NCBI GenBank assembly: GCA_001689485.1
Contig: LUJQ01000060.1
Location: 1-13,461, forward strand
Length of the DNA: 13,461 bases
Origin: Bacteroidales bacterium M6
Lineage (GTDB): Bacteria; Bacteroidota; Bacteroidia; Bacteroidales; Muribaculaceae
Direction of reading: 5' to 3'
Shown in pieces: positions 7,688 to 13,461 of the stretch. The notes beneath the pieces are model-generated. The model had not been told where the DNA came from and did not search any database. It saw only the letters and a list, made by a program, of their open reading frames with translations. The position numbers were made by a program, and so were the translations under genes. Position 1 is the first letter of the stretch, and every line of letters starts with the position of its first letter.

Positions 7688-9883
7688 ATGGGACTACGAT
7701 TATTTATAACAACAGCCGTGGCAACATGTATTGCCATCTCGGCACACAGCCATGTCACCCTTGTAAAGGATGCACGAGCCAAAGGCAGTATTTTCGCTGC
7801 CGATTCCACACACCTTGAGGCGGCAAACCTTCTGAGCGAGTTTGCAGAACGTATCAGCGGGGCCAAAATCCCCGTCACATTATCCCCCAAGCCGAAAGCG
7901 GATACGCACGACGTTATCATACGAAGTGCGCAAAACCCGTCGGTGAAAGAAGACGGGTTCCACATCACAACTTCCCCCGGCCACCTGCTGATTGAAGGGG
8001 GGCCCGACAAAGGCAGTACCTACGGCGTTATAACCTTGCTCGAACGATGGCTGGGATGCAACTACTGGGCTGCCGACGCATTGGATATTACCGAAAGCCC
8101 GGATATAATGCTCCCTGAAATAGAACTGACAGAAAACCCGGCTTTCCGCTATCGGCAATCGCAGAACTACGGCATGGCAGCCAACCCGGCCTACCGCCTT
8201 TGGCTGCGCCTTGAAGAGCCTGCCGATGAATTTGCCGGAGGCTATTGGGTGCATACATTCAACCGATTGCTGCCTTCGGCGGTTTACGGTGAATCTCATC
8301 CGGAATATTATGCCTTTTTCGGAGGCCGACGCCATCCCGGGAAAGCCTCGCAATGGTGTCTTTCCAACCCCGACGTGTTAGAAATCGTAGCCTCCAAAGT
8401 CGACTCCATTTTCCGTTCCGACCCGGGCCGTAACATGATTTCGATAAGCCAGAACGATGGCAACCACACATATTGCACATGCCCCGAATGTGCACGCACC
8501 GACAGCATCGAGGGTGCACACTCCGGCAGCCTGATTCATTTTCTCAACAAACTGGGTGCCCGTTTCCCCGACAAGCAGTTCTCAACACTGGCCTACCTTT
8601 ACACCATGCACCCGCCGAAACATGTAAAACCGCTGCCTAATGTAAACATAATGCTATGCAGCATCGACTGTTTCCGTGAGGTTCCGCTCGACGACAATGC
8701 CTCAGGGCGCGATTTCCTCAAAGCCCTGCACGGATGGGCGGAAATTACCGACAATATTTTCGTATGGGACTATGGAATCAACTTCGACGGCACATCCACC
8801 CCCTTCCCGAACTTCCATATCCTCCAGCCCAACATCCGCACATTCCGCGACAATCATACAACGATGCACCACTCACAGATTGCAGGTTATCGCGGAGGCG
8901 ACATGTCGGAAATGCGCACCTACCTCGTGTCGAAACTCATGTGGAACCCGGATCTTGATATGGATTCTTTGCAGACGGCATTTATCGACGGTTATTATGG
9001 CAAAGCCGCACCCTACATCAGGAAATACATCACCCTGCTCGAAGGCGCCCTGCTGGGAAGCGGCACACCGCTTTGGCTCTATGATTCACCTGTGACACAT
9101 AGCGACGGGATGCTCAACCCCATACTCCGGCGCGAATACAACCGACTGTTCGACAGGGCGGAAAAAGCTGTCGCCGACAATCCTGAAATGCTCACACGCG
9201 TGCAAAGGTCGCGCCTCCCGTTGCAATACAGCGAATTGGAAATAGCCCGCACAAACCCTGACAAGGATGTTGCCGATTTAAAAGCGAAACTCGACACCTT
9301 CGAGACACGCAGCCTGCGGCTCGGACTGACAGCCCTTAACGAACGCACCAACTCCCCGGCAGAATACTGCCGCCTATACCGCGACCGCTTCCTGCCAAAA
9401 GCAAACACGAACCTTGCCCGCGATGCCAAAGTATCGTTCAGCACCCCGGTACCGGTCCCTTTCGACAGCATTGCTTCCACAGCATTGACCGACGGACTTT
9501 TCGGGGGCGCCACTTTCAAAGACAGCTGGATCGGATGGGAAGGTATCGATGCATCGATTGTGCTTGACTTAGGTGAAGAGAAACAATTCACATCTGTCGA
9601 AACCGATTTCCTACACCAACTCGGCGCATGGATTCTGCTACCTAAAAACGTTACCTACTCCGCAGGTACCGACGGGAAATCGTTCGCCCTGCTCGGAAGC
9701 TACGACGTGCCGGAAGATAACGACGTAAAAGTAAAATTCACAGGCATACGCCATCAGTCGGAAACCCCGGTCAAAGCCCGGTATATAAAGGTCGACATAA
9801 CCGGGACGAAACAGTGTCCGCACTGGCACTACGGTGTGGGTAACCCATGCTGGTTCTTCCTTGACGAGATAACCGTAAACTGA
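7688..9883 (+). CDS. Secreted DUF4838 protein with C-terminal discoidin-like (CBM32-type) domain; probable glycoside hydrolase
   Basis: Predicted exported protein of 731 residues. A signal peptide (MGLRLFITTAVATCIAISAHS) covers about 1-21 from ATG 7688. Residues about 25-145 resemble the alpha/beta N-terminal domain found before the catalytic barrels of alpha-glucuronidases and hexosaminidases (for example GPDKGSTYGVITLLERWLG at 105-123). Residues about 150-500 match the DUF4838 region, a predicted TIM barrel, with the characteristic SQNDG (254-258) followed by CTCPEC (263-268), and FVWDYG (358-363). Residues about 574-731 look like an F5/8 type C galactose-binding-like domain (NLARDAKVSF, ALTDG, WIGWEG, IVLDLG, ending WFFLDEI). 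In related barrel enzymes such domains bind glycans, so a glycoside hydrolase for host or plant polysaccharide is likely; substrate and catalytic residues are not established. No SusC/SusD pair is nearby, so it is not in a typical utilisation locus. It converges on clpC across a strong terminator. Confidence 0.85.
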   Translation: MGLRLFITTAVATCIAISAHSHVTLVKDARAKGSIFAADSTHLEAANLLSEFAERISGAKIPVTLSPKPKADTHDVIIRSAQNPSVKEDGFHITTSPGHLLIEGGPDKGSTYGVITLLERWLGCNYWAADALDITESPDIMLPEIELTENPAFRYRQSQNYGMAANPAYRLWLRLEEPADEFAGGYWVHTFNRLLPSAVYGESHPEYYAFFGGRRHPGKASQWCLSNPDVLEIVASKVDSIFRSDPGRNMISISQNDGNHTYCTCPECARTDSIEGAHSGSLIHFLNKLGARFPDKQFSTLAYLYTMHPPKHVKPLPNVNIMLCSIDCFREVPLDDNASGRDFLKALHGWAEITDNIFVWDYGINFDGTSTPFPNFHILQPNIRTFRDNHTTMHHSQIAGYRGGDMSEMRTYLVSKLMWNPDLDMDSLQTAFIDGYYGKAAPYIRKYITLLEGALLGSGTPLWLYDSPVTHSDGMLNPILRREYNRLFDRAEKAVADNPEMLTRVQRSRLPLQYSELEIARTNPDKDVADLKAKLDTFETRSLRLGLTALNERTNSPAEYCRLYRDRFLPKANTNLARDAKVSFSTPVPVPFDSIASTALTDGLFGGATFKDSWIGWEGIDASIVLDLGEEKQFTSVETDFLHQLGAWILLPKNVTYSAGTDGKSFALLGSYDVPEDNDVKVKFTGIRHQSETPVKARYIKVDITGTKQCPHWHYGVGNPCWFFLDEITVN

Positions 9884-9917
9884 CCGGCCAAACCTGGATA
9901 ACACAGTCAATTCCAAA

Positions 9918-9976
9918 ATAAACCGCCGTCTCCACATGCCGCACTGGATGCAGGCCACATGGAGACGGCGGTTTAT
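9918..9976. terminator. Bidirectional intrinsic terminator between the DUF4838 gene and clpC
   Basis: A 17-bp perfect stem pairs ATAAACCGCCGTCTCCA (9918-9934) with 9960-9976. The loop can fold further: GCCGCA 9938-9943 pairs with 9949-9955, with one bulged base. T-rich DNA follows on the plus side (TTATATTATTT from 9973), and on the minus side the stem runs into TTTTGG. It lies between two convergent stops (9883 and 10002), as expected for a shared terminator. Confidence 0.88.
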
Positions 9977-10001
9977 ATTATTTCCACCGGCAACGGTTTA
10001 A

Positions 10002-12593
10002 TCAGGCATTCTCATGCGAATCCGTTGAAGCATCCATTTTCAGGTCGTTATCGGTATCGGGATGGATAACCTCCGTGGTAATCTTGTCACCATCCTTCTC
10101 ATAATCCACCTTGATGGTGTCGCCCGGATTAAGCGCAGAATTGATTATAAGCTCTGCCAGGGGGTCTTCAAGATATTTCTGAATAGAACGCTTCAGCGGG
10201 CGGGCCCCATACTGGTGGTCATACCCCTTCTCAGCGATATAGCTCTTAGCCTCGGTGGTGATTTCGAAGCTATAACCCAGCTTCGACATACGCCCCAGGA
10301 ATCCGCGCAACTCAATTTCAATAATCTTGAATATCGCGTCTTTGTCAAGGGAATCAAACATCACTATATCGTCGATTCTGTTAAGGAATTCAGGAGCGAA
10401 TGCCTTGTTGAGCGCCTTTTGCAGCACCGATTGCGAATAGTCCTTATCGTCGCTGCGGGTATTGAACCCCACTCCTGCGCCGAAGTCCTTAAGCTGACGT
10501 GTCCCGATGTTGGAGGTCATGATAATCAAGGTGTTCTTGAAGTCGATGCGCCGCCCGAGGCTGTCGGTCAGACGCCCCTCGTCCATTACCTGTAACAACA
10601 GGTTGAACACATCGGGATGGGCCTTTTCGATTTCGTCGAGCAACACCACCGAATACGGGCGCCGACGCACCTTTTCAGTGAGCTGCCCACCCTCTTCATA
10701 ACCGACATATCCCGGAGGCGCACCCACAAGGCGGCTTACGGTGAATTTCTCCATAAACTCACTCATATCCACGCGAATCAACGTATCGGCCGAATCAAAC
10801 ATATATTCGGCAAGTTTCTTTGCCAGATGTGTCTTACCTACACCCGTCGGGCCCAGGAACATGAATGTACCTATAGGTTTGTTAGGGTCTTTAAGCCCTA
10901 CGCGGTTACGCTGTATCGCCTTTACGATTTTATCTATAGCCTTATCCTGCCCGATAATGTCGTTTTTGAGTTTCGGGGCCATTTCGCGGAGCCTGCTCCC
11001 TTCGGCCTGGGCTATACGCTGCACAGGCACACCGGTCATCATCGCGACAACCTCGGCAACCTTATCCTGATCAACGGTCACACGGTTCTGTTCAAGCATC
11101 TTCTGCCACTTCTCATTGGCTTTGGCCAATGTCGCCTTCAGTTCCTGCTCCTTATCGCGGAACGAAGCAGCCTTCTCGAAATCCTGCGACTGGGCTGCAG
11201 CCAGTTTGGCAGCCCCGGCCTGTATGATTTCCTCCTCCAGACGCTCTATTTCCTCAGGCACCACGATATTGGTGATATGGGCACGCGAACCTGCCTCGTC
11301 CAATGCATCGATAGCTTTGTCAGGGAAATTGCGGTCGCTCAGATAACGTTCTGTCAGGCTCACACATGCCTTAAGGGCATCGTCGGTATATACCACATTG
11401 TGATGGTCCTGGTACTTATCCTTGATATTATTTAAAATCTGCAAGGTTTCATCTGGAGTGGTCGGTTCCACCATAACCTTTTGGAAACGGCGTTCAAGGG
11501 CACCGTCCTTTTCGATATTCTTACGATATTCGTCAAGGGTGGTGGCTCCGATGCATTGTATCTCACCGCGTGCCAACGCCGGTTTCAAAAGATTTGCGGC
11601 ATCCATCGTACCTGCGGCATTCCCGGCACCTACAATGGTATGCAGTTCGTCGATAAACAGAATCACATCCGGGCTTTTGGCCAATTCGTTCAAAATAGCC
11701 TTGATGCGCTCCTCGAACTGTCCGCGATATTTGGTACCGGCCACAATCGAGGCCATGTCGAGCGACACGACCCTTTTGTCAAACAGGATACGCGACACTT
11801 TGCGTTGTACAATCCGCAATGCAAGCCCCTCGACTATCGCTGATTTACCCACACCGGGTTCACCTATCAGCACTGGGTTGTTCTTTTTACGACGGCTCAG
11901 AATCTGGGCAAGACGCTCTATTTCACCCTCACGCCCGACAACGGGGTCAAGACGCCCGTCCTCGGCGGCACGGGTTATATCGTTTCCGAACTTGTCGAGC
12001 GTCGGGGTGTCATTACTGCTTTTACCACCGCGCGATTGCCGTTTCGACGAACTTTCATCGGCCTGCCCCGAAGCAGGGCGGGGCGACGAACCAAGGTCAT
12101 CGTCATCATCCTCATCCTCCTCCGTAGCACCAAGCCCGTTGCGTGGCGAATCCTTCACATTCGAAATCATCTTCAAAACCGCCTGATAATCTATCCCGGC
12201 CTGACGGAAAGGCACAATGAACTCCATGTGCTGGATCTCCGGGTTATGAAGCAATGCCAGCAACAGATGTTCGGTATCCACGGTGGAGCTTTTAAGCATC
12301 CTTGCCTCAAGCACCGACAACTTTACAAGCCTGTTGCTCAGGTCGCTGGCCACGACTTCGCCGCCAAGCGGGGCTGTAGCATCATAAAGGGAGTCATCAA
12401 GCTGCTGACGCAACTGATAAACCGACGCTCCGCGCGACACACGCTCCAAGAGCGCGAACACACGCGAACCCGTATCGGCAAGCAACGCCAAAAACAGGTG
12501 TTCAGGCGTGATTATGCTGTTGTTATGGCGGATAGCTTCCTTCCGGCTATTCTCCAAAACCGCTTTTACTTCATTTGAAAAATTAATTTCCAT
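10002..12593 (-). CDS. clpC: ATP-dependent Clp protease ATP-binding subunit ClpC
   Basis: Hexameric AAA+ unfoldase of 863 residues that feeds damaged or tagged proteins to ClpP in the cytosol. The Clp N-domain with two repeats spans about 1-147. A linker follows with an acidic run EEDEDDDDD (158-166) and a Ser/Lys-rich part to 194. D1 has Walker A GEPGVGKS (244-251), Walker B ILFIDE (311-316), pore loop KYRG (288-291) and ERRF with the arginine finger (367-370). A short UVR-like middle domain is at about 466-500 (DFEKAASFRDKEQEL). D2 has Walker A GPTGVGKT (581-588), Walker B VVLLDE (649-654), pore loop GYVG (628-631) and NRI (738-740). The short middle domain argues for ClpC rather than ClpB, and VGF at 708-710 sits where the ClpP-docking loop is expected. 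ATG 12593 is preceded by a purine-rich AAGGAAGA site. No CIRCE element is seen upstream. No clpP or mcsA/mcsB lies in the window. Confidence 0.95.
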   Translation of the reverse strand: MEINFSNEVKAVLENSRKEAIRHNNSIITPEHLFLALLADTGSRVFALLERVSRGASVYQLRQQLDDSLYDATAPLGGEVVASDLSNRLVKLSVLEARMLKSSTVDTEHLLLALLHNPEIQHMEFIVPFRQAGIDYQAVLKMISNVKDSPRNGLGATEEDEDDDDDLGSSPRPASGQADESSSKRQSRGGKSSNDTPTLDKFGNDITRAAEDGRLDPVVGREGEIERLAQILSRRKKNNPVLIGEPGVGKSAIVEGLALRIVQRKVSRILFDKRVVSLDMASIVAGTKYRGQFEERIKAILNELAKSPDVILFIDELHTIVGAGNAAGTMDAANLLKPALARGEIQCIGATTLDEYRKNIEKDGALERRFQKVMVEPTTPDETLQILNNIKDKYQDHHNVVYTDDALKACVSLTERYLSDRNFPDKAIDALDEAGSRAHITNIVVPEEIERLEEEIIQAGAAKLAAAQSQDFEKAASFRDKEQELKATLAKANEKWQKMLEQNRVTVDQDKVAEVVAMMTGVPVQRIAQAEGSRLREMAPKLKNDIIGQDKAIDKIVKAIQRNRVGLKDPNKPIGTFMFLGPTGVGKTHLAKKLAEYMFDSADTLIRVDMSEFMEKFTVSRLVGAPPGYVGYEEGGQLTEKVRRRPYSVVLLDEIEKAHPDVFNLLLQVMDEGRLTDSLGRRIDFKNTLIIMTSNIGTRQLKDFGAGVGFNTRSDDKDYSQSVLQKALNKAFAPEFLNRIDDIVMFDSLDKDAIFKIIEIELRGFLGRMSKLGYSFEITTEAKSYIAEKGYDHQYGARPLKRSIQKYLEDPLAELIINSALNPGDTIKVDYEKDGDKITTEVIHPDTDNDLKMDASTDSHENA

Positions 12594-12652
12594 TCTTCCT
12601 TATCCTTTCTTTTAGTGGAAACCTTGAAGCTGTCATGACTTCATCCTTTTGA

Positions 12653-12669
12653 GGCAGCACAGCATGCCA
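12653..12669. repeat. Direct repeat copy 1, GGCA...CAGCATGCCA
   Basis: ACAGCATGCCA at 12659-12669 is identical to the copy at 12749-12759. Here GGCA (12653-12656) and TGCC (12665-12668) also form an inverted repeat spaced by 8 nt. It lies in the predicted clpC leader. Confidence 0.5.
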
Positions 12670-12692
12670 CCCTCACAATAATAACAGAAAAT

Positions 12693-12707
12693 AACATAAT
12701 TTATGTT
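12693..12707. promoter_or_regulatory. 15-bp palindrome near the predicted clpC transcription start
   Basis: AACATAATTTATGTT consists of two perfect 7-bp arms around one central T. It lies 12-27 bp downstream of the predicted clpC -7 element in the direction of clpC transcription, a position where a bound repressor could block initiation or early elongation. The binding protein is unknown. AT-rich palindromes also arise by chance. Confidence 0.45.
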
Positions 12708-12719
12708 CTGACAATCCTG

Positions 12720-12749
12720 CAAATATTGGCTTCATTATATAACGGCAAA
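12720..12749 (-). promoter_or_regulatory. Candidate clpC promoter
   Basis: On the minus strand, TTTG (12749-12746) is followed after 18 bp by AATATTTG (12727-12720). The second element differs from the TAnnTTTG consensus only at the first base, and the spacing is close to the usual 19-21 bp. Transcription would begin near 12713-12716, giving a leader of about 120 nt. Confidence 0.5.
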
Positions 12750-12759
12750 CAGCATGCCA
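12744..12759. repeat. Direct repeat copy 2, overlapping the clpC -33 region
   Basis: ACAGCATGCCA at 12749-12759 repeats copy 1 exactly, 90 bp away. GGCA (12744-12747) and TGCC (12755-12758) form the matching inverted repeat, spaced by 7 nt. It overlaps the predicted -33 TTTG of clpC (12746-12749, minus strand), as an operator might. Confidence 0.5.
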
Positions 12760-12824
12760 AACGTATCGAATCACGGCACTCGTTATCCTAAAAAAAACTT
12801 AAATGAAGCATTTATCAAATAAAA

Positions 12825-12886
12825 GCGGCATAACAGCTTTGCTTCATAAAGGCGCCATGACACGTATGCGGCATTTTTTGCTTCAT
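12825..12886 (+). repeat. Two-copy composite direct repeat GCGGCAT...TTTGCTTCAT
   Basis: GCGGCAT (12825-12831) followed by TTTGCTTCAT (12838-12847) is repeated as GCGGCAT (12868-12874) followed by TTTGCTTCAT (12877-12886). Further GCTTCAT heptamers lie at 12729-12735 and, inverted, at 12803-12809. The array is upstream of the -7 element at 12916 and is a candidate activator or repressor site for the rightward gene. Confidence 0.55.
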
Positions 12887-12915
12887 CAGCACCATTTATT
12901 CGCAATGCAAACCGA

Positions 12916-12923
12916 TACCTTTG
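12916..12923 (+). promoter_or_regulatory. Candidate promoter of the truncated GH36 gene (-7 element)
   Basis: TACCTTTG matches TAnnTTTG exactly and is followed by CA. The -33 region has only a weak ATTTAT. The predicted leader to ATG 12978 is about 50 nt. Confidence 0.5.
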
Positions 12924-12977
12924 CAATACCGATGCAGGAACACTCGAATAACCCAATCATATCTGACAACGAATATC

Positions 12978-13370
12978 ATGACAAAAAACAAAACAATGAG
13001 CCGCGCCAAAAAATTTGGCATAAAGGCATCCCTGGCGGCTGTTGCTTTCACAGCCCCGCCAACCGCATTCGGATGGGATATCGACAGGCTGATTTCCACC
13101 GACAACACCTCGCTCCTCCTGTCGGCCGACAAAGGTTCTACCCTGCGGTTCTCATATTACGGCCCGAAAATCGAACAATCCGACATAAACCCGGTTCACG
13201 ACACATGGGCAGGCGCCAACCGCGCTGCATATCCGGCTTTCGGCGACATAACAAACAGGCTGACATCATTTCAGATGACACATGCCGACGGCAATATAAC
13301 CACCTTCCTCCAAGTGGATTCCGTATATTCCGAGCCCACCGGCAAAGGCGAGAATACCCTAAAACGATAA
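12978..13370 (+). pseudogene. Truncated GH36-type alpha-galactosidase (N-terminal fragment only)
   Basis: Open frame of 130 residues from ATG 12978; an in-frame ATG at 12996 is an alternative start, and the TTG at 12921 is unlikely because it overlaps the promoter. It begins with a signal peptide (basic MTKNKTMSRAKK, hydrophobic to about residue 31). The mature part resembles the N-terminal beta-sandwich of Bacteroidota GH36 alpha-galactosidases: DTNxSL-like opening at 41-47, LRFSYYGPKI (55-64), AAYPAFGD (82-89), MTHADGNITTFLQV (99-112). Intact relatives run to roughly 700 residues and carry their catalytic aspartates in a barrel that is absent here. The frame stops at 13368-13370. I translated the next 35-90 bp in all three plus frames and found no continuation, so this looks like a deletion rather than a simple frameshift. 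It could still be expressed as a small secreted beta-sandwich protein, but a decayed gene is likelier. Confidence 0.65.
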
Positions 13371-13405
13371 CGGCGGGCAAAAGAATGCATATATCGCGAA
13401 TTTTT

Positions 13406-13461
13406 CTATTTCTTTGTCTGCTGAGCCTTGAGGCGTTTTTGTGTGCGCTGAAATTCGGCTT
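13406..13461 (-). CDS. Possible C-terminal end of a minus-strand gene (partial)
   Basis: The last 56 bases, read on the minus strand, give an open frame ending in 17 residues (AEFQRTQKRLKAQQTKK) and a TAG stop at 13408-13406. The Lys/Gln-rich tail and its codons (GCC, CGC, CTC, CAG, AAG) are typical of a real C-terminus in this genome. The opposite strand, in the same codon phase, is also open from ATG 13385 (MHISRIFLFLC...), so a rightward gene start is the alternative. Too little is visible to name a product. If real, this gene converges on the truncated GH36 gene with 35 bp between stops. Confidence 0.35.
   Translation of the reverse strand, partial: AEFQRTQKRLKAQQTKK

Larger units (their letters stand above)
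12594..12977. other. Divergent regulatory region clpC / truncated GH36 gene
   Basis: This 384-bp gap contains no convincing gene. It holds a candidate clpC promoter (12720-12749), a 15-bp palindrome near its predicted transcript start (12693-12707), two copies of ACAGCATGCCA (12659 and 12749), a cluster of GCTTCAT heptamers (12729, 12841, 12880, and inverted at 12803), and a candidate promoter for the rightward gene (12916-12923). Several regulators may bind here, but no known operator type is recognised. Confidence 0.6.

Noticed and set aside
5112..9883. DUF5686 and DUF4838 genes as a Sus-like polysaccharide utilisation locus
   Set aside because: Neither protein is SusC (no TonB box or plug visible) or SusD, and the 188-bp gap with separate promoter-like structure argues against one operon.
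10617..11435. 272-codon plus-strand ORF antisense to clpC
   Set aside because: Codon boundaries coincide with those of clpC and the sequence is a low-complexity shadow with no family features.
12594..12977. CIRCE (HrcA) operator upstream of clpC
   Set aside because: No TTAGCACTC-N9-GAGTGCTAA-like inverted repeat is present.
13385..13461. Possible rightward gene start (MHISRIFLFLCLLSLEAF)
   Set aside because: It is the reverse complement, in phase, of a Lys/Gln-rich minus-strand tail with better codon use; the Glu within the hydrophobic stretch is unusual for a signal peptide. It remains an alternative, noted in the partial CDS entry.
1..13461. CRISPR, tRNA, rRNA, transposase, phage or toxin-antitoxin features
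   Set aside because: None was visible on either strand; all long frames are explained by the genes listed.

Overview
The window looks like chromosomal DNA of a Bacteroidales bacterium. A Muribaculaceae-like gut commensal is my best guess, from general resemblance only. The supports are Bacteroidota-type -7 promoter elements (TAnnTTTG) before several genes, two protein families common in this phylum (DUF5686 outer-membrane proteins and DUF4838/CBM32-like secreted enzymes), and a GC content that by eye is near 50%. No tRNA, rRNA, CRISPR array, insertion sequence or phage gene is visible. Most of the window is ordinary core genome.

Layout, left to right. A complete minus-strand ppdK (pyruvate, phosphate dikinase; 3-2717) is divergent from rlmD (23S rRNA m5U methyltransferase; 3189-4601) across a 471-bp gap holding a candidate promoter for each. 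rlmD converges, with only 8 nt between stops, on a minus-strand CYTH-domain phosphohydrolase-like gene (4610-5053). That gene is divergent from a DUF5686 outer-membrane beta-barrel gene (5112-7499). The 58-bp space between their starts holds a 16-bp perfect palindrome made of two back-to-back -7 elements, a candidate bidirectional promoter. A 188-bp gap with period-9 AT-rich repeats and a long hairpin leads to a secreted DUF4838 protein with a C-terminal discoidin-like domain (7688-9883), probably a glycoside hydrolase. It converges on clpC (10002-12593) across a 17-bp-stem bidirectional terminator. Upstream of clpC, 384 bp of repeat-rich DNA separate it from a divergent secreted fragment (12978-13370). 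That fragment matches only the N-terminal part of a GH36-type alpha-galactosidase and then stops. The window may end in the last codons of a minus-strand gene (13406-13461).

The genes do not form one pathway. ppdK is central PEP/pyruvate metabolism, rlmD is ribosome modification, clpC is protein quality control with ClpP, and the DUF5686 protein belongs to the outer membrane. The DUF4838 enzyme and the broken alpha-galactosidase suggest glycan foraging. I see no convincing new multi-gene system. The most interesting material is regulatory: the palindromic divergent promoter, the structured leader of the DUF4838 gene, and the dense repeats between clpC and the truncated GH36 gene.
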